The notes: a model not told the origin generated them from the sequence alone. DNA of 64,000 bases from Aceticella autotrophica (GCF_017357865.1 NZ_CP060096.1:62001-126000), one strand, 5' to 3'. Positions 36,826-46,406 are shown, numbered from the stretch's first letter. Numbers and translations are program-made.

Positions 36826-37002
36826 GTGGGCCCGACATGGGCGACAGCTTGGCGGTGAAAGTCTGCTATGGGCCTGGTAGTGGGAACCATTAGCCAATGA
36901 TAAGGGTGTCCATCGTGAGGTGGAATCCGAAAGAAGTCTAAGGTAAAGTCCTGGCTCGATGAACAAGAACCACATAAAAGGCTGATTTGAGGAGGATGAG
37001 TT
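36826..37002 (+). mobile_element. 5' part of a class C group II intron (truncated)
   Basis: The intron 5' end GTGGGCCCGACATGGGCGAC begins just after the terminator T run. Domain I landmarks follow in order: AAGGGTGTCC, GGAATCCGAAAGAAG, and GATGAACAAGAACCACATAAAAGGCTG broken off after GGATGAGTTT. This agrees with my memory of class C introns such as those of Bacillus and Oceanobacillus. Class C introns insert behind terminator hairpins, exactly as here. No reverse transcriptase frame, domain V or VI is seen downstream, so it is dead. Confidence 0.8.
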
Positions 37003-37364
37003 TATAATTAGTGTTATATTTATAATTTTAATTTCAAATTTAACTGTAAATATCTCAGTATTTGATATAATTTCATAATGCATGTTAGGAGTGAGTAGAT
37101 ATATTAACATTCTCCAAGATAAACAACTTCAAAACAAAATGGCAGAAGTGCATACAGTGAGTTTTGTTGTGACAAATTTTTCTTATTATTCATATTAATA
37201 ATGTTGATATTTAACGTAAGTTATGAAATTTTTAAAGCTATGTTTTGCATTATTTTTGCTTTAATTTCTATTATAGATTCGTACTTATGTATTCCATTGG
37301 TTGTTTTTTATTATGGTTTGAGGGATTATAATTTGTATAAATTTTGCATAAACGGAGGATGAAA
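37003..37364. other. Gene-free region before the ABC exporter genes
   Basis: About 360 very AT-rich bases between the intron remnant and the next gene. No open frame and no clear hairpin; the promoter for the ABC exporter must lie in the right half. Confidence 0.4.
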
Positions 37365-38078
37365 ATGGATCGTATACTTTCTGTAAAAAATCTAAAAAAG
37401 TATTATGGCAAGGTAAAAGCCATTGATGGGATCTCTTTCGATATGTATCCAGGTGAAGTTGTAGGGCTTATAGGTCCAAATGGTGCGGGTAAAAGTACTA
37501 CTTTAAAAACAATAATGGGACTTTTAAGAAAAACAGAAGGAGAAATAAAAGTTTGTGGTTATGACTATAAAGATAAAGAAGCAAAATTTAAGCTCGCTTA
37601 TATACCTGAAACTCCGGATATATACCCTATGCTTACAGTTTGGGAGCACATGAAATTTATTGCTCTTTCATATAAGCTTGAAAATTGGGAAGAAGAGGCT
37701 TTAGAATACCTCAAAGCTTATGACCTTATGGATAAAAAGGATGAATTGGGAACTAATCTATCTAAAGGCATGAGGCAGAAGGTTATGGTAATATGCGGAC
37801 TTTTACACAAACCAGAGGTTATGCTTTTTGATGAGCCTTTTGTAGGACTTGATCCAAAAGCTATAAGAGAACTTAAAGATACTATAAAAGAGCTTAAAAA
37901 AGAGGGAAAGTCTGTACTTTTGAGTACACATATGTTAGATTCTGTGCAAAATCTTGGAGACAGGGTGCTTATCTTAAAAACAGGGAAACTCATATATGAG
38001 GGCACACTTGAAGAAGTAATGAAAAAGGCAGGGCCGGGAGGCTCGTTAGAAGATTTGTTTTTGGAGGTAACAAAATGA
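37365..38078 (+). CDS. ABC-2 type exporter ATPase
   Basis: A 237-residue ATPase: Walker A GPNGAGKST, Q-loop Glu/Pro segment IPETPDIYPML, signature NLSKGMRQKV, Walker B VMLFDEPFVGLDP, and LLSTHML. The start is ATG 37365 behind CGGAGG rather than the in-frame TTG 37344. The last 4 bases overlap the permease gene. The substrate is unknown; the pair resembles YtrB/EcsA-type exporters. Confidence 0.88.
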   Translation: MDRILSVKNLKKYYGKVKAIDGISFDMYPGEVVGLIGPNGAGKSTTLKTIMGLLRKTEGEIKVCGYDYKDKEAKFKLAYIPETPDIYPMLTVWEHMKFIALSYKLENWEEEALEYLKAYDLMDKKDELGTNLSKGMRQKVMVICGLLHKPEVMLFDEPFVGLDPKAIRELKDTIKELKKEGKSVLLSTHMLDSVQNLGDRVLILKTGKLIYEGTLEEVMKKAGPGGSLEDLFLEVTK

Positions 38079-39685
38079 GTGAAATAAATGCACTTTTTAT
38101 ATTTGAATTGAAGAAGTTAAAAAATTCGATAAAAGACATTATTAGAAATCCAAAAAGAATATTTGTTTATATTTTCATGTTTTTAGGATATTTTCTGATG
38201 CTTATTTCTCTTATTCTTGGAAATATGGATAATAAAACAAAATTTTCTCAAATAAGTGATATAAAGTTATCCTATTTAGAGGCTATTTTAGTCATGATAA
38301 TACTTTTTGAAATAATATTTTCAATATATAGTTCTTTAAAACAGCCTGGAATAATAGTTGAAGAAGGGGATATGACTTTTCTTTTTTCGTCACCTATGAA
38401 TGAAAAAAAGCTATTTTTATGGTATATGATAAAAAGCGTTTTTAAGACTTTATTTATTTCTATATTTTTTTTGATATATTTGCCTTTTATGGCAAATATG
38501 ATGTCAACTACTAAATATTCATCAAATATAATATATGTGTACATAGGTATTTTTACAAATATATTTGCTTTAGTGTTATTAAATTTTTTTATTTACTCAA
38601 TTTCAATGAAATTTAAAGCAAAAAAATTAATACAATATATTTTATCGGGTATTTTAATTTTAATTGTAGGTTTTGCATTTTATTTTATATATAAAGAGGG
38701 GAGTTTTTTTGGTGCTATTAGTTATTTAACTTTAAATATATGGAATTATGTGCCTGTATTAGGTCCAACTAAACTTCTTATTCTTACATATTTTACTGGA
38801 GAGTCTGCCCACTGTTTAGAACTTATTCTTATACAGTTATTAACAATAATTATTTTTACATTATTGGCTTTATACTTTGCAACAGACTACTATGAGGATG
38901 TTATTACGTACAGTGAAAGAGTCAGAGAAATAAGGAATAAAGTTAAAAAAGGAGGATTTGTAAGTTCTACTGAGCAATCTGCAAAAAAAATGAAAAAGAA
39001 AAAAGAAGTAGTAATTAATCTACAGCCCAAAGGTCCATGGGCTTATATATGGCTTAAAATGGTTGAAAATAAAAGAAGCTTGGGTTCTATATATTTTAAC
39101 TGGTATAATCTATTTTTATTATTAGCATCAATTGCTTTCGGGTATTTTTTGCCAAAGAATGAACCCACTGTTATATTTTCGTTATCCTTCTTGTATGCAT
39201 ACTTGGGGTGGATTTTAAGCTTTGCTTCTACAGTTAGTACAGAATTAAATAAAATGTATATATACACAATTCCAGGTGAAGGGATTGAAAAATTATTAGC
39301 TGTTAATTTTGTACCTTTACTTAAAGCTTTTATAGCGGCAATACTTATTATTGTTCCGGCATCGATTTTTATAAAACCTGGTATTTTAAATACCATTGCT
39401 GCAATAGTATTTATTATAAGTTTTTCAACCTTGGACAGTTTTTCTGCCGCATTTATGCAGCTTTTACTTCCTTCAAAACAAGACCTTAAAGTAACAATGC
39501 CTTTATTTAAGATTTTTGGTTTTTTGTTTATACTTTTGCCAGTAGGAGCAATAGCAATTCCCTTAGGTGTTATAACAAAGAATATGTCAATAGGAGTTTT
39601 AACAGCGGCTTTGATGATGCTTTTGGAATCTGGAGTGTTTTTACTTTTTGCAAACTATATATTTGAGAGGCTGGAGTTAAAGTGA
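38075..39685 (+). CDS. ABC exporter permease (two-times-six-helix type)
   Basis: A 536-residue integral membrane protein with about 12 helices in two halves, separated by a charged, lysine-rich loop (residues 285-325: KKMKKKKEVVI). It belongs to the putative ABC exporter group with MEEGDMTFLFSSPM-like segment (VEEGDMTFLFSSPMNEKK) near residue 95. The start overlaps the ATPase stop. Substrate unknown. Confidence 0.82.
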   Translation: MSEINALFIFELKKLKNSIKDIIRNPKRIFVYIFMFLGYFLMLISLILGNMDNKTKFSQISDIKLSYLEAILVMIILFEIIFSIYSSLKQPGIIVEEGDMTFLFSSPMNEKKLFLWYMIKSVFKTLFISIFFLIYLPFMANMMSTTKYSSNIIYVYIGIFTNIFALVLLNFFIYSISMKFKAKKLIQYILSGILILIVGFAFYFIYKEGSFFGAISYLTLNIWNYVPVLGPTKLLILTYFTGESAHCLELILIQLLTIIIFTLLALYFATDYYEDVITYSERVREIRNKVKKGGFVSSTEQSAKKMKKKKEVVINLQPKGPWAYIWLKMVENKRSLGSIYFNWYNLFLLLASIAFGYFLPKNEPTVIFSLSFLYAYLGWILSFASTVSTELNKMYIYTIPGEGIEKLLAVNFVPLLKAFIAAILIIVPASIFIKPGILNTIAAIVFIISFSTLDSFSAAFMQLLLPSKQDLKVTMPLFKIFGFLFILLPVGAIAIPLGVITKNMSIGVLTAALMMLLESGVFLLFANYIFERLELK

Positions 39686-39694
39686 GGTGAGATC

Positions 39695-39883
39695 TTGGTA
39701 GAGGATATAAAGTCCAATGAAATACTTTTTTCTTATAAAAAGTGCTTGGAAATAGGGCTTACAAAATCGATAGTTGCTCCATTAATATCTTTAGAAGAAG
39801 AGGAAATGAAAAGGAAATTACAAGAGAATAAAAAACTCATAGAAGTTTTCAGGAGACAAGAGGGGACGGTTCCTTCTGTCTGA
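39695..39883 (+). CDS. Small protein of 62 residues ending in a palindromic repeat
   Basis: The frame starts (TTG, after GAGGTGAGATC) 10 bases after the permease stop. It encodes an amphipathic charged protein (KSNEILFSYKKCLEIGLTK..., EEEEMKRKLQENKKLIE). The last residues (EGTVPSV) are coded by the GGGGACGGTTC repeat, so the original C terminus was probably different. No family recognised; it could be a truncated regulator. Confidence 0.5.
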   Translation: MVEDIKSNEILFSYKKCLEIGLTKSIVAPLISLEEEEMKRKLQENKKLIEVFRRQEGTVPSV

Positions 39884-39917
39884 TTTTTTTTCGGACAAAA
39901 GGAACCGTCCCCTCTGA
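39861..39917. repeat. GGGGACGGTTC palindromic repeat, copy 1
   Basis: AGAGGGGACGGTTCCTT ... AAGGAACCGTCCCCTCT with a loop that contains a run of eight T. Long imperfect palindromes of this kind are widely dispersed in clostridial genomes. This copy ends the 62-residue frame and breaks a transposase gene on the other strand. Confidence 0.8.
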
Positions 39918-40010
39918 TTGATAACTCTAAGACGACTTATTTCTTTTTGAGTCATATTGAATATCTCCTCTCTCATACAAGACATTTTATCAGAATAAAT
40001 TCAATATGAC
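39914..40010 (-). mobile_element. 5' stub of an insertion sequence transposase gene
   Basis: On the minus strand GGAGATATTCAATATG leads into MTQKEISRLRVINQ, the usual N terminus of a family of clostridial transposases (ISNCY-like). After 14 codons it runs into the palindromic repeat. Upstream, GTCATATTGAAT (39951-39962) and ATTCAATATGAC (39999-40010) are inverted copies. Only the promoter end of the element remains. Confidence 0.55.
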
Positions 40011-40466
40011 ATTATCACAGAATAATTACACTAAAATCAGAGTATATATTGACTTTTAAATAAGATAATAATAAAATTCATATGAGATATAATAGATATT
40101 TTGCAATTTAAGACTTTTCAGCCTTAAAAAATGTACCTGTATAGAGTAATGATGATTATGTTGGGATAGAATATTTAAAAACAGGATTTGAAGTAATCTT
40201 AGTTCGGAGGCAAAACAATATTAGAAGTCGACATAATTTATAAAAATCCGGAACCTGCTTCGATTGTATAATAAGTATTTACAAATACTTATTATATTAA
40301 GAGTTTTACTTTTAATGGAGAGATATCTGAAATTCGATCAAAAATCTCCAAGCTTTTTAAATAAATTTTAATTTAAACCCCATTAAGGGGATTTCTTTTT
40401 AAATTATTCCTTAGCGGGCAAAGAATATCTTTTAAAAAAGGGTGTACCACTATTTGGAGGTAATAT
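40011..40466. other. Intergenic region with a 13-bp hairpin
   Basis: About 450 bases without a gene. ATAATAAGTATTT-ACA-AATACTTATTAT (about 40269-40297) is a perfect hairpin without a T run, and AAACCCC-ATTA-GGGGATTT lies near 40376-40394. Both may be remains of element ends or 5' structures of the MATE gene. Confidence 0.45.
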
Positions 40467-41825
40467 ATGTCTATTAAGAAAGAAATAAAAGAAATACTAA
40501 TATTAGCATTACCTGCTGTTGGAGAAATGTTTTTATATATGATTGTATGGATTATTGACACAATGATGGTAGGACAGTATGGCGGGAAAGATTGTGTTAG
40601 TGCCGTGGGACTTTCATCAGAAATAGTGTATACATTTTCAAATATTTTTATCTCTATGGGGCTTGCTGTTAGTATAACTTCCTTTATTGCTCGAAAACTT
40701 GGAGCAGAAGATTGCGATGCTGCTAAGGCATATTCCATAAATGGTATTTTCATAGGTATATTTATTGCAATACCTGTTGCAGTTTTGCTTTTTATTTTTC
40801 CGCATAGGATTCTTTTAATTGCCGGAGCACAAGGAAATGTTTTATCAATGGGTACAGATTTTATAAGAATCGTATCAATTGGTATAGTTTTCAGCATTAT
40901 AATGAATATTTTAAATGCTATTTTAAGAGCCCATGAAAATACAAAAACACCTATGATAGTTGCTGCCATAGTTATATTTGTCAATATTTTATTGGATTGG
41001 ATTTTAATATTTGGTAAATTAGGTTTTCCTCCTCTTGGAGTAAAAGGTTCTGCAATAGCAACAATGATAGCTCAAATAACCGGTTTTATCTTCATATTAT
41101 TTTACTATAAAAGATTTAAAGTGCTTTCTATTAAAATAACAGATATTTTTAAGATAAAAATGAAAATAATTGCAGATATAATTAAGCTTGCAATACCGGC
41201 TTCTCTTCAAGAGGCTGCCTTTGATATAAGCAGGCTTATTTCGATATTTATGATAATGCGTCTTGGAACAGTTTCTTTTGCAGCAAATCAAATTACAACT
41301 ACCATTGAATCTACATCTATTATGCCGGGGTGGGGTTTTGCAATTGCAGCAACGATAATGGCAGGACGAATGGTAGGGGCTAAAAGCTATAAAAGTGCAA
41401 AAAGATATACTAATATCGCTGCAATATTCGCCGTAGCTATTATGAGTACAATGTCTATATTGTTTCTGACAATACCTCACTTGTTAATGAGAGCTTTTAT
41501 AAAGGATGCTGATGTTATCGCAGTTGGGATCCTCTGTCTTATGATAGCCTCTATTGAACAGCCTTTTATGGCTATAGGAATAGTTTATGGAGGAGGTCTT
41601 AAAGGAAGTGGTAATACAATAACTCCATTTATTATTTCTACAATTTCCAGTTGGTTTATAAGGCTTCCTTTAATGTACCTTGTTATATATGTTTTAAAAT
41701 TAGGAGTTGTAGCTGTATGGCTTGTAACAGCTATACAATGGTCTTTTGAAGGTTGTATGATGTATATATATTTTAGAAAAGAAATAAATAAATTAGCAAT
41801 CAAAGGGGACGGTTCTTTTGTTTGA
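40467..41825 (+). CDS. MATE family multidrug/cation antiporter
   Basis: A 452-residue protein with 12 membrane helices in two related halves. Family blocks: ALPAVGEMFLYMIVWIIDTMMVGQYG in helix 1, and ARKLGAEDCDAA / GRMVGAKSYKSA in the loops of the two halves. It should export drugs or organic cations with Na+ or H+. TTTGGAGG precedes the ATG. The final residues (KGDGSFV) are coded by the second palindromic repeat. Confidence 0.9.
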   Translation: MSIKKEIKEILILALPAVGEMFLYMIVWIIDTMMVGQYGGKDCVSAVGLSSEIVYTFSNIFISMGLAVSITSFIARKLGAEDCDAAKAYSINGIFIGIFIAIPVAVLLFIFPHRILLIAGAQGNVLSMGTDFIRIVSIGIVFSIIMNILNAILRAHENTKTPMIVAAIVIFVNILLDWILIFGKLGFPPLGVKGSAIATMIAQITGFIFILFYYKRFKVLSIKITDIFKIKMKIIADIIKLAIPASLQEAAFDISRLISIFMIMRLGTVSFAANQITTTIESTSIMPGWGFAIAATIMAGRMVGAKSYKSAKRYTNIAAIFAVAIMSTMSILFLTIPHLLMRAFIKDADVIAVGILCLMIASIEQPFMAIGIVYGGGLKGSGNTITPFIISTISSWFIRLPLMYLVIYVLKLGVVAVWLVTAIQWSFEGCMMYIYFRKEINKLAIKGDGSFV

Positions 41826-41847
41826 GACAAATGACCTGTCCCCTTGT
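41801..41847. repeat. GGGGACGGTTC palindromic repeat, copy 2
   Basis: AAAGGGGACGGTTCTTTTGT and ACAAATGACCTGTCCCCTT form an imperfect palindrome of the same type as copy 1. It lies in the convergent gap of the MATE gene and the rRNA methyltransferase gene and supplies the stop region of the first. Confidence 0.75.
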
Positions 41848-41848
41848 C

Positions 41849-43207
41849 CTATTTTCTTTGCAGATTTACTACCGTCTCGATGTGATATGTATATGGGAAC
41901 ATGTCAACAGGTTGTACTTCTATCGTTTTGTAGCTATTGTCTTCAAGATATTTTAAATCCCTTGCAAGTGTTGAAGGATTGCAAGAAACATATACAATTT
42001 TTTTGGGATTCATTTTTACAACTGCTGCAAGGACGGAGATGTTGCAGCCTTTCCTCGGGGGATCCATTATAATCACATCTGCTTTGATTCCTTTACCTGC
42101 TAATTCAGGCATTATTTTTTCTGCCTCTCCTGAGATGAATTCTACATTTTTGATGCCGTTTATTCTGGCATTTCTTTTAGCATCTTCTACTGCTTGTTGG
42201 ATAGCCTCTATGCCGTAAACAAATGATGCCTTTTGTGCTGCAAAGAGCGATATGGTACCTATCCCGCAATAAACATCAATTACCGTTTCATTTCTGCTTA
42301 AATCGGCATATTCAAGCGCTTTTTCGTATAAAACTTCTGTTTGAACAGGATTTACTTGAAAAAAAGATAAAGGTGATATTTCAAATTTTATATCATTTAT
42401 ATAATCAATGATATTGTCGCTTCCGTAAATGGTTATATTTTTTTCTCCCATAATGACATTTGTTCTTTTGGTATTTATATTTAGCACTACACTTTTAAGC
42501 CCTTTTATATCTTTCTTTAAAGCATGAATTAATTGTTTTTTGCAAGGAATATTTTTTCCGTTAATTACGATAACAACCATGACTTCACCTGTTTTAAATG
42601 CAACTCTTGTAACTATATGCCTAATCAATCCTTTTCCTGTTTTTTCATCATATACATATATACCATATTCTTTAATCCAATTTCTTATAATTCTTGCAAT
42701 GTTATCGCTAATCTCATGCTGTATCATGCAGCTTTCTATAGGAATTATATCATGAGAGCGGGGAGTATAAAAACCGGTTACAGTTTTTCCCTCAACCATT
42801 CCAACCGGAAACTGCGCCTTATTTCGATACCTTTGAGGCTTTTCCATTCCTATGGTTTCATGGACTTTAGCCTGTATTTTTCCTATCTTTTCCAAATTAT
42901 CTTTAATCTTTTGCTTTTTGTATTTTAACTGCCCTTTATAACTTAAATGCTGCAAAGAACAACCCCCGCATTTTTCTGCATAAGGACACAAAGGTTGTAT
43001 TCTATCAGGAGATTTATCTAATATTTGATTTATATGACCTATTACGTAATTTTTAGAAACCTTATCTATTTCAGCAATTATTTTTTCACCTGTTAAAGCT
43101 CCTTCTACAAAGACAGCAACTCCTTCAATCCTGCCGACTCCCTGTCCTTCGTGAGCCATATTATCAATGCATACCTCGTATTTTTTTCCTGTTTTTATAT
43201 CCTGCAA
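41849..43207 (-). CDS. rlmD: 23S rRNA (uracil-5-)-methyltransferase, RumA/RlmD type
   Basis: A 452-residue enzyme making m5U in 23S rRNA. N-terminal TRAM domain (about 1-60), Fe-S cluster ligands CPYAEKCGGCSLQH (with a fourth Cys later), SAM motif DVYCGIGTISLF and catalytic Cys in VYVSCNPSTLARD. The start is TTG 43207, with GGGAGGT upstream. It is not possible to say whether U1939, U747 or both are modified. Confidence 0.9.
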   Translation of the reverse strand: MQDIKTGKKYEVCIDNMAHEGQGVGRIEGVAVFVEGALTGEKIIAEIDKVSKNYVIGHINQILDKSPDRIQPLCPYAEKCGGCSLQHLSYKGQLKYKKQKIKDNLEKIGKIQAKVHETIGMEKPQRYRNKAQFPVGMVEGKTVTGFYTPRSHDIIPIESCMIQHEISDNIARIIRNWIKEYGIYVYDEKTGKGLIRHIVTRVAFKTGEVMVVIVINGKNIPCKKQLIHALKKDIKGLKSVVLNINTKRTNVIMGEKNITIYGSDNIIDYINDIKFEISPLSFFQVNPVQTEVLYEKALEYADLSRNETVIDVYCGIGTISLFAAQKASFVYGIEAIQQAVEDAKRNARINGIKNVEFISGEAEKIMPELAGKGIKADVIIMDPPRKGCNISVLAAVVKMNPKKIVYVSCNPSTLARDLKYLEDNSYKTIEVQPVDMFPYTYHIETVVNLQRK

Positions 43208-43497
43208 TTCAAATACCTCCCTCTTTACACAATTATTATACTGTTATACAGCAAAAAAATATAGAGATATTTTTGAAATGCTGTTTGTGTATTTCATAGA
43301 GGCAAGGGTGGTGAATAAGCTTAAAGGAACAATAAATTTTTGTTAAAATTCTTACAATAAAGGAGGATTACAATAAATGATGTAGAATTTATAATATCAT
43401 GTAAAGTAATTTTATTTTAATCAAAGGAGATGTTTTCACAGTTAAAGTAAGGGTGACTAACATGGATTTGAAAGCATTATTGATAAGGGGGAGAAAA

Positions 43498-44256
43498 ATG
43501 AGAATATATTCATGGAATGTTAATGGGCTAAGGGCTGCTTTAAAAAAAGGAATGAAAGAATGGATGGAGGAGTGTAAACCAGATATTTTATGTGTTCAAG
43601 AAACAAAATTGCAGGAGGCGCAACTAAATGACGCTATTAGGAAAATAGATGAATACCATTCATATTGGAGTCATGCCGCTAAAAAGGGATATAGCGGTGT
43701 TGGATTATATACTAAAGAAAAGCTTAAATCGGTAAAATACGGATTTGGCATTGACCGTTTTGACAGGGAAGGAAGGATTATTATAGCAGAATACATGGAT
43801 TTCACGCTTTTAAATATATATTTTCCAAATGGGAAAATGAGTGATGAGAGATTAAAATACAAAATGGATTTTTATGATGCAACACTCGATTATTGTGACA
43901 GGCTCAAGGCGGAAGGGAAGAAATTAATTATTTGTGGTGATTTTAATACCGCCCATAAGGAAATAGATTTAAAAAATCCAAAGTCAAATGAAAGGTATTC
44001 AGGATTTCTTCCGATAGAAAGGGAATGGATAGACAAGTTTATTTCACACGGGTATATTGATACATTTCGATATTTTCATCCTAATGAAATTAAGTATTCA
44101 TGGTGGAGCTATAGATTTAATGCAAGGGAGAAAAATATCGGATGGAGGGTTGATTATATTTTTGTTTCTGATAATCTTATAAATGATATAAAGTATGCAG
44201 ATATACTTACAGATGTTTATGGTTCGGACCATTGTCCTATAGTATTGCATATATAA
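43498..44256 (+). CDS. exoA: Exodeoxyribonuclease III / AP endonuclease
   Basis: A 252-residue base-excision repair enzyme. MRIYSWNVNGLRAALKKG start, VQETKLQ with the metal-binding Glu, GDFNTAH, and the terminal YGSDHCPIVL with the catalytic His. The start is ATG 43498 after GGGGGAG; the longer upstream frame has no ribosome site. Confidence 0.95.
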   Translation: MRIYSWNVNGLRAALKKGMKEWMEECKPDILCVQETKLQEAQLNDAIRKIDEYHSYWSHAAKKGYSGVGLYTKEKLKSVKYGFGIDRFDREGRIIIAEYMDFTLLNIYFPNGKMSDERLKYKMDFYDATLDYCDRLKAEGKKLIICGDFNTAHKEIDLKNPKSNERYSGFLPIEREWIDKFISHGYIDTFRYFHPNEIKYSWWSYRFNAREKNIGWRVDYIFVSDNLINDIKYADILTDVYGSDHCPIVLHI

Positions 44257-44335
44257 ATTAAACTCTTGTCTTTATAAAGGGGAAGAAGAGTTTCTTCAAT
44301 TCAGATCATACAATTATTAAAGGAGGGTTTTCTAT

Positions 44336-45139
44336 ATGAATAAAATAATAACAGCAGGAATTGATAGTGGTTCATTGTCTACTGATGTTGTTATACTTGA
44401 TGAAAATGTTGAAATTCTATCATATAGTATTGTACCAACAGGTGCATCTATACTGAACAGTGCTAATAAAGCCTTTTTGCAAGCTATGGATAGTGCGGGT
44501 ATAGCAGAAAAAGAAATCTCATATATTGTTTCAACAGGATACGGACGTATAAACATATCTTTTGCAAACAAACAGATTACTGAAATAACTTGTCATGCAA
44601 AAGGGGCTTTTTATCTAAATAATAACATAAGAACAGTAATAGATATAGGTGGTCAGGACAGTAAGGTAATAAGGATTAATGAAAAAGGCAATGTTGAGGA
44701 TTTTGTTATGAATGATAGATGTTCAGCGGGAACAGGACGATTTCTTGAAGTTATGGCAAGAGCTTTAGAAATTCCCATAGATTTGATGGGAGAGGAAGCT
44801 AAGAAAGCAACTGAGAAAATAAACATTACTAGTTTTTGTACAGTATTTGCGGAATCAGAGGTAATCTCTCTTATTTCTCAAAATAAAAAAAAGGCTGATA
44901 TAATTAAAGCATTACATGATTCAATTGCAAATAAAACAATTTCCTTACTTGACAAAATTGGCAGAAAATCAACTTATATGATGACAGGAGGCGTTGCAAA
45001 AAATAAAGGAGTTGTTAAGGCTATTGAACATAGATTAAAAGAGAACATATATATACCTCAAGAGCCTCAGATAATAGGGGCTTTAGGTGGGGCAATTCTT
45101 GCCTTAGAAGAAATTAAAAAAAAGATAAAAAAAATCTAA
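44336..45139 (+). CDS. ASKHA ATPase activase of the 2-hydroxyacyl-CoA dehydratase / double-cubane type
   Basis: A 267-residue homologue of HgdC/BadFG/YjiL. AGIDSGSLSTDVVIL is the phosphate-1 loop and DIGGQDSKVI the second ATP segment. The [4Fe-4S] cluster that bridges the dimer is held by the Cys of NDRCSAGTGRFLE and of TSFCTVFAESEVIS. It injects low-potential electrons into a partner at the cost of ATP. The likely partner is the HgdB-like protein at 50675, now 5.5 kb away because other genes lie between. AAAGGAGG precedes ATG. Confidence 0.9.
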   Translation: MNKIITAGIDSGSLSTDVVILDENVEILSYSIVPTGASILNSANKAFLQAMDSAGIAEKEISYIVSTGYGRINISFANKQITEITCHAKGAFYLNNNIRTVIDIGGQDSKVIRINEKGNVEDFVMNDRCSAGTGRFLEVMARALEIPIDLMGEEAKKATEKINITSFCTVFAESEVISLISQNKKKADIIKALHDSIANKTISLLDKIGRKSTYMMTGGVAKNKGVVKAIEHRLKENIYIPQEPQIIGALGGAILALEEIKKKIKKI

Positions 45140-45142
45140 GAT

Positions 45143-45266
45143 TTTGAAAAGATTTTTCATTCTATAGAAAAAAACTATGGATTAATTATTTCTGATAAAA
45201 TTAATTAATATTCAAATAATTTTATCAAAGATTGTGGTATAATCGTATAAAAATGAGAAAGGAGGT
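45143..45266 (+). promoter_or_regulatory. Promoter region, copy 1 of a 124-bp direct repeat
   Basis: It differs from 48296-48419 at only 5 of 124 positions. It contains an inverted repeat GATAAAATT (45194-45202) / AATTTTATC (45218-45226), TATAAT at about 45238-45243 with no clear -35, and the ribosome site AAAGGAGGT. It drives yedE. Confidence 0.88.
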
Positions 45267-45272
45267 GTAAAA

Positions 45273-46382
45273 ATGGTCCAGATTCATACTGGAGGTTTTT
45301 GGAAGAAATATGGTTTCATCACCATAGCCGGTTTTATCATGGGTGTCCTGGCTGCCTTTTTGGTCTATCTGGGTAACCCGAAAAATATGGGCATATGTGT
45401 GGTCTGCTTTTATAGGGATATAGCTGGGGCTTTGGGCCTGCATCGGGCCGTGGTGGTCCAGTATATCCGGCCTGAAATACTGGGTTTCCTGTTTGGTGCC
45501 CTCATCTCCAGCCTTATATTCCGGGAGTTCCGGCCTCGAGGCGGATCTGCTCCCTTGGTGCGTTTCTTTTTGGGGGTATTTGCCGCCATAGGTTCCTTGG
45601 TCTTTCTGGGCTGCCCCATAAGGATGCTCCTGCGCCTGGCGGGAGGAGACCTGAACGCGGTGGTTGGTCTGCTGGGGCTGCTTACAGGTATACTTGTTGC
45701 TGTCTACTTCTTGAGGAAGGGTTTTAATCTTGGTGCAGCTAGGTCCGTGTATTCTTCTGCGGGCTGGATCATGTGCCTTTTCATGTTGCTCTTGTTATTT
45801 TTCGTTATAGCTAAGCCCCCTTTTATTTTCTTCAGCCAAAAGGGTCCTGGATCCCAACATGCGGTCATAGCTGTCTCCCTTATAGCAGGCATCATAGTAG
45901 GCATTTTAGCTCAGCGTACTCGCTTCTGCTCCTGCGGTGCCTGGAGGGATCTCTTCTTGGTAAGGGATGCTTATCTCTTCAGCGGTGTGGCTGCCTTCTT
46001 CCTGGGAGCTTTGATAACCAACTTAATTTTAAACGCCACTGTAGGCGGATTCATCAAGGTGGGGATTTTAAACCAGCCTGTGGCTCAGGCCAATCAGCTA
46101 TGGAATTTCTTGGGCATGGCGCTGGCCGGCCTATGCTTTATCCTGGCTGGTGGATGTCCCCTGCGCCAGACTATCATGGCAGGTGAGGGGGACATTGACT
46201 CCGGGGTGTTCGTCCTGGGAATAATAATGGGAGCAGCCTTTGCCCATGATTTCATGCTGGCTTCTTCTGGAGCCACTGCCCAGAACCCGGCAGGGACCTT
46301 GGGGGTCTATGGTCCCTTAGCCGTTATAATAGGTTTCATCTTTGTCCTCTGGGTAGCTTTTACCATGAGGGAGAGGGCATAA
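45273..46382 (+). CDS. yedE: YedE-family sulfur/selenium-compound transporter
   Basis: A 369-residue membrane protein with about ten helices. Two internal repeats carry conserved Cys-Gly motifs: FLGCPIRMLLRL and LAGGCPLRQTI, plus RTRFCSCGAWRDLFLV. These are the substrate-channel cysteines of the YeeE/YedE family; the YedE subgroup occurs in selenium-using organisms. The gene is clearly GC-rich (33 of 60 bases in the line at 45541; 22 of 60 in the activase line at 44941), so it was acquired from another lineage. It uses the low-GC promoter and ribosome site of the host. Confidence 0.87.
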   Translation: MVQIHTGGFWKKYGFITIAGFIMGVLAAFLVYLGNPKNMGICVVCFYRDIAGALGLHRAVVVQYIRPEILGFLFGALISSLIFREFRPRGGSAPLVRFFLGVFAAIGSLVFLGCPIRMLLRLAGGDLNAVVGLLGLLTGILVAVYFLRKGFNLGAARSVYSSAGWIMCLFMLLLLFFVIAKPPFIFFSQKGPGSQHAVIAVSLIAGIIVGILAQRTRFCSCGAWRDLFLVRDAYLFSGVAAFFLGALITNLILNATVGGFIKVGILNQPVAQANQLWNFLGMALAGLCFILAGGCPLRQTIMAGEGDIDSGVFVLGIIMGAAFAHDFMLASSGATAQNPAGTLGVYGPLAVIIGFIFVLWVAFTMRERA

Positions 46383-46406
46383 GTCAAAAGAGCGGAGGTG
46401 TCTTTT

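Noticed and set aside
36823-37110. A 95-codon minus-strand frame downstream of the FtsH-like gene
   Set aside because: It lies across the group II intron domain I on the opposite strand and has no ribosome site or family likeness.
39850-39920. CRISPR or integron-like repeat at the GGGGACGGTTC sequences
   Set aside because: Only two copies nearly 2 kb apart, palindromic, without regular spacers; a dispersed palindromic repeat is the simpler reading.
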